Below are positions 61,651-64,000 of a stretch of 64,000 nt of DNA, in pieces (the first letter of the stretch is position 1; every line of letters begins with the position of its first letter). The position numbers and the translations under genes are program-made. The DNA is taken from the NCBI RefSeq assembly GCF_902806685.2, contig NC_048548.1, positions 11,992,557 to 12,056,556 on the forward strand, given 5' to 3'. The notes under the pieces are model-generated. The model was not told the origin of the DNA, searched no databases, and saw nothing but the letters and a program-made list of their open reading frames with translations. The stretch comes from Maniola hyperantus (lineage: Eukaryota > Arthropoda > Insecta > Lepidoptera > Nymphalidae).

Positions 61651-64000
61651 CCCCAAACCTTCGCTCTACAAATGGGTAACGCCGAGGAGGAAGGGGACCC
61701 CGTGTGGCCGCGCGAGGAGCTCGGACCCACCGGCGTGGAAGACATGACGCGCCTGCACGACCTGCACGAAGCCGCCTTACTCTGGAACCTCAAGCTCCGT
61801 TACGAACAAGGCCTCATTTACACATACGCGGGCTCCATCCTCGTAGCTGTTAACCCTTATAGGCCAGTCGATGCGCTGTACGGCTTGCAAACCGCTAGAA
61901 GGTGAGAAAGTAATTGTGTAATACGCAAGTATTGTGAGACACGCTTAAGTATTTTATGATCGTAAAACCGGTCATGCAATCAACACTGCTTGATGAGTTA
62001 TGAGTATGACTCAAACAGCTCAAACTAGTTAAATCGTATAAATAATTCAAAATTACAAAATGTAGTTTCAAGTTACAATCTTGGTTTTTTAGGTATCATG
62101 CTGCAGAAGCGTTAGGGGATCTACCACCGCATTTGTTTGCGATTGCAGCAGCAGCTCGGAGTTCGTTGCCATACCCTCAAGCTATACTCATATCTGGTGA
62201 ATCAGGGGCTGGCAAAACAGAGTCTACCAAGCTAGCCGTCCAATTCCTGGCCGCAGTAGCGCCCGCTCCGCCTGGCAGAGCACCCGTCTCTGAACAGATT
62301 CTCGAAGCCGCACCCTTACTCGAAGCGTTCGGAAACGCGAGAACACCAAAAAATCATAACTCTAGTCGATTCGGTAAATTACTGGAACTTTACTTTAAAG
62401 ATGGCGCGTTAGCCGGTGCGAGGGTCGCACATTATTTATTAGAAAAATCTCGCATCGTCACCCAATCCCCTGGTGAAAGAAATTATCATGTTTTCTATGA
62501 ATTATTAGCAGGGTTGGATGAGGAACAGAGGAAATCTAGAGGCTTATTGTCAGCCGAACATTATTTCTATTTAAATCAAGGCGGAGATTCAGGTGGCGCC
62601 GGTGCGGGCGCTGACTGGTCAGCTCTATGTGGAGCCATGCAAGTGCTCGGTATTGGAGACGCTGAACGCGAGGATATAATTAAAGTTTTAGCAGCTGTTT
62701 TACATTTAGGTAACGTTTATTTCCATAGAAGACAATTAAGGCACGGACAAGAGGGTGTCCAATTAGGTGGAGGCGCGGAAGTGCGCTGGGCGGCACATTT
62801 ACTCAAAGTACCTGCAGAAGAGTTAGCGAGAGCCCTGACAACGAGAGTTACTGCGGCGAGGGCAGAGCGCATGCGGTCTCCACTACCGATAGATCAAGCG
62901 TTAGACGCAAGAGATGCTTTCGCCAAAGCGCTTTACTCCTCGCTGTTCAACTGGCTAGTCCTTCGAATAAATTCGATAGTCCATCGCGCTGGATTACACG
63001 ATGCTCACCGGATATCTCTCCTCGATATCTTCGGGTTCGAAGACTTGGAAGAGAATTCGTTTGAGCAACTTTGTATAAACTACGCTAACGAAACCCTACA
63101 GCATTATTTCAATAAGCATATTTTTAAATTGGAGCAGCAGGAATACCAAAAAGAAAGGTTGGAATGGTCCAACCTTACGTGGAACGATAACTCACCAGGT
63201 TAGTATTTGATAAACTGAGCATAACTTTATCGTCCGTCCATTATCTCGGTACTTTTGACAGCTGTATTTTATTTTCAGTCATTCAGCTTCTAAGTAAAAA
63301 GCCAGTGGGTATTCTGCATCTCTTGGATGATGAGAGCAACTTCCCGCGGGCCTCAGACGCCTCGTTCCTAGAAAAGTGCCATTACAATCACGCTCTCAAC
63401 GAGTTATACTCTAGACCTAGGTTAGGAGCAAATGAATTTGGGGTAAGCCATTATGGTTAAATCTTTTTAAAAGTATTTCAAACCAGCCCTTAGCATGATA
63501 GTTGTTGTGACTATCATTTTGCTAATAATATGAAAAGAAAAGTTCTGGCCATTCTGACCGTCTCATCAACGCATAGGCCAAAACTTCGGACCTAGAAAGC
63601 TGAAATTTTGTACAGAGGTCCTCTTTATAATAAAGGCCGGATTTATGTAAATTTTAAAAGGATAGAGAATAAAGAGAATCTATTTTCGTCATGTGAAACC
63701 GCGGGCGATGCAAGTATGCTATAACATAATTGTGAAGTAGTTGAAGTTATGGTATTCTTGCTGCAGCTCTGCATTTCAGCCAATAGTGAGAGTGTCAGCC
63801 TATAATTGCGATCGCCACACTGTAAGTATATTTCAAACTTTGGTACTAAGGGCACATCTTAAACAAAACTAACCTACGGTTACATAGATTTGGAAGCTAT
63901 GATGCCATAAATAAAAACCTAGATAGTAATTACCACCATGTTTTTGAGTCATCACCTACTACCTGTACTTTTTTTGCAGATAAGACATTACGCGGGGCAA
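61651..64000 (+). CDS. Myo15: Unconventional myosin (class XV-like) motor domain, exons 2-5
   Basis: Exons 61651-61901, 62093-63198, 63279-63442 and 63980-64000 (continuing past the window) follow exon 50645-50794. All introns are GT/AG and all phases fit, giving 564 visible residues. This is an actin-based ATPase motor. Motifs present are the P-loop GESGAGKT (169-176), switch I NHNSSRFGK (221-229; usual form NDNSSRFGK), switch II DIFGFE (445-450), the relay region EDLEENSFEQLCINYAN, and the HYAG element at the very end. Class XV is favoured by GVEDM..L.DL.E..LLWNLK.RY..LIYTY, HYFYLNQGG, AAVLHLGNVYF and KCHYNHALNELYS; class XXII or VII is less likely. The actin-binding end, neck and any MyTH4-FERM tail lie beyond the window. 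A Gly/Ala-rich insert (GGDSGGAGAGADW) and a Pro/Ala-rich surface loop after the P-loop helix are unusual. All catalytic residues visible are intact. Confidence 0.9.
63540..63835. repeat. Repeat scraps in the last myosin intron
   Basis: 63545-63710 resembles a degenerate inverted A/C-type repeat ending AACCGCGGGCGATGCAAG. 63765-63830 (CATTTCAGCCAATAGTGAG..AATTGCGATCGCC) is a family J fragment. Confidence 0.45.

Overview
The window looks like nuclear DNA of a moth or butterfly (Lepidoptera). It is AT-rich, has spliced eukaryotic genes with long introns, and is packed with interspersed repeats carrying the GCCCGCGACTTCGTCCGCG motif that is very common in lepidopteran genomes. There are also many foldback/MITE-like elements and degenerate non-LTR retrotransposons.

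Four protein genes can be read with confidence. (1) A four-exon innexin (+, 4184-6773; 374 aa, complete). (2) BUD31/G10, a spliceosomal protein (-, 9624-10148; two exons, exactly 144 aa). (3) A secreted proline-rich protein (+, 47101-49217; 301 aa). A 15-codon first exon gives most of a signal peptide, and a long second exon encodes about 22 tandem decapeptides; I do not recognise it as a named family. (4) The N-terminal half of the motor domain of an unconventional myosin, best matched to class XV (+, 50645 to the window end; five exons, 564 residues visible).

Weaker candidates are an acidic ORF at 1438-1800 next to a broken transposase-like sequence, an orphan ORF at 18720-19007 whose stop codon overlaps a poly(A) signal, an ORF at 56197-56505, a splice-bounded minus-strand start exon at 39092-39130, and a possible 5' UTR exon ending at 13196.

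Layout: 1-4 kb, transposon remnants and the acidic ORF; 4-7 kb, innexin; 7-9 kb, MITEs; 9.6-10.1 kb, BUD31; 10.7-47 kb, mostly repeats, including a 5'-truncated LINE with an intact reverse transcriptase (34.7-36.8 kb), tandem repeats (13.3-13.9 and 19.7-21.2 kb) and several foldback elements; 47-49.3 kb, the proline-rich gene; 49.8-50.2 kb, a Ty3/gypsy remnant with its LTR; 50.6-64 kb, the myosin with a 10.9-kb repeat-filled first coding intron. The genes have unrelated roles (gap junction, splicing, secreted structural protein, actin motor), and nothing in the sequence suggests they act as one pathway.

Repeat families are labelled here by letter. A: TAGCTGATGCCCGCG...TTTATAATATTAGTA. B: TAGCTTATGCTCGCG...TATATATTTAGA. 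C: related, with a GGATAATGTAGC core. D: AGGGTTCCGTACCTC...TGGCCAAGTGCGAGTC. E: MITE with TAAGTCCCGCAAATTG ends. F: MITE with TTGTACACAATCTCTAAAC ends. G: foldback with CAGCCGCACTCAGAGTCGC ends. H: GGTGGTAAGTGATGATGCAG repeat. I: GC-rich MITE with GAGATGGCAATCGGGGA ends. J: GATTGCGATCGTGACATTGTAG repeat.
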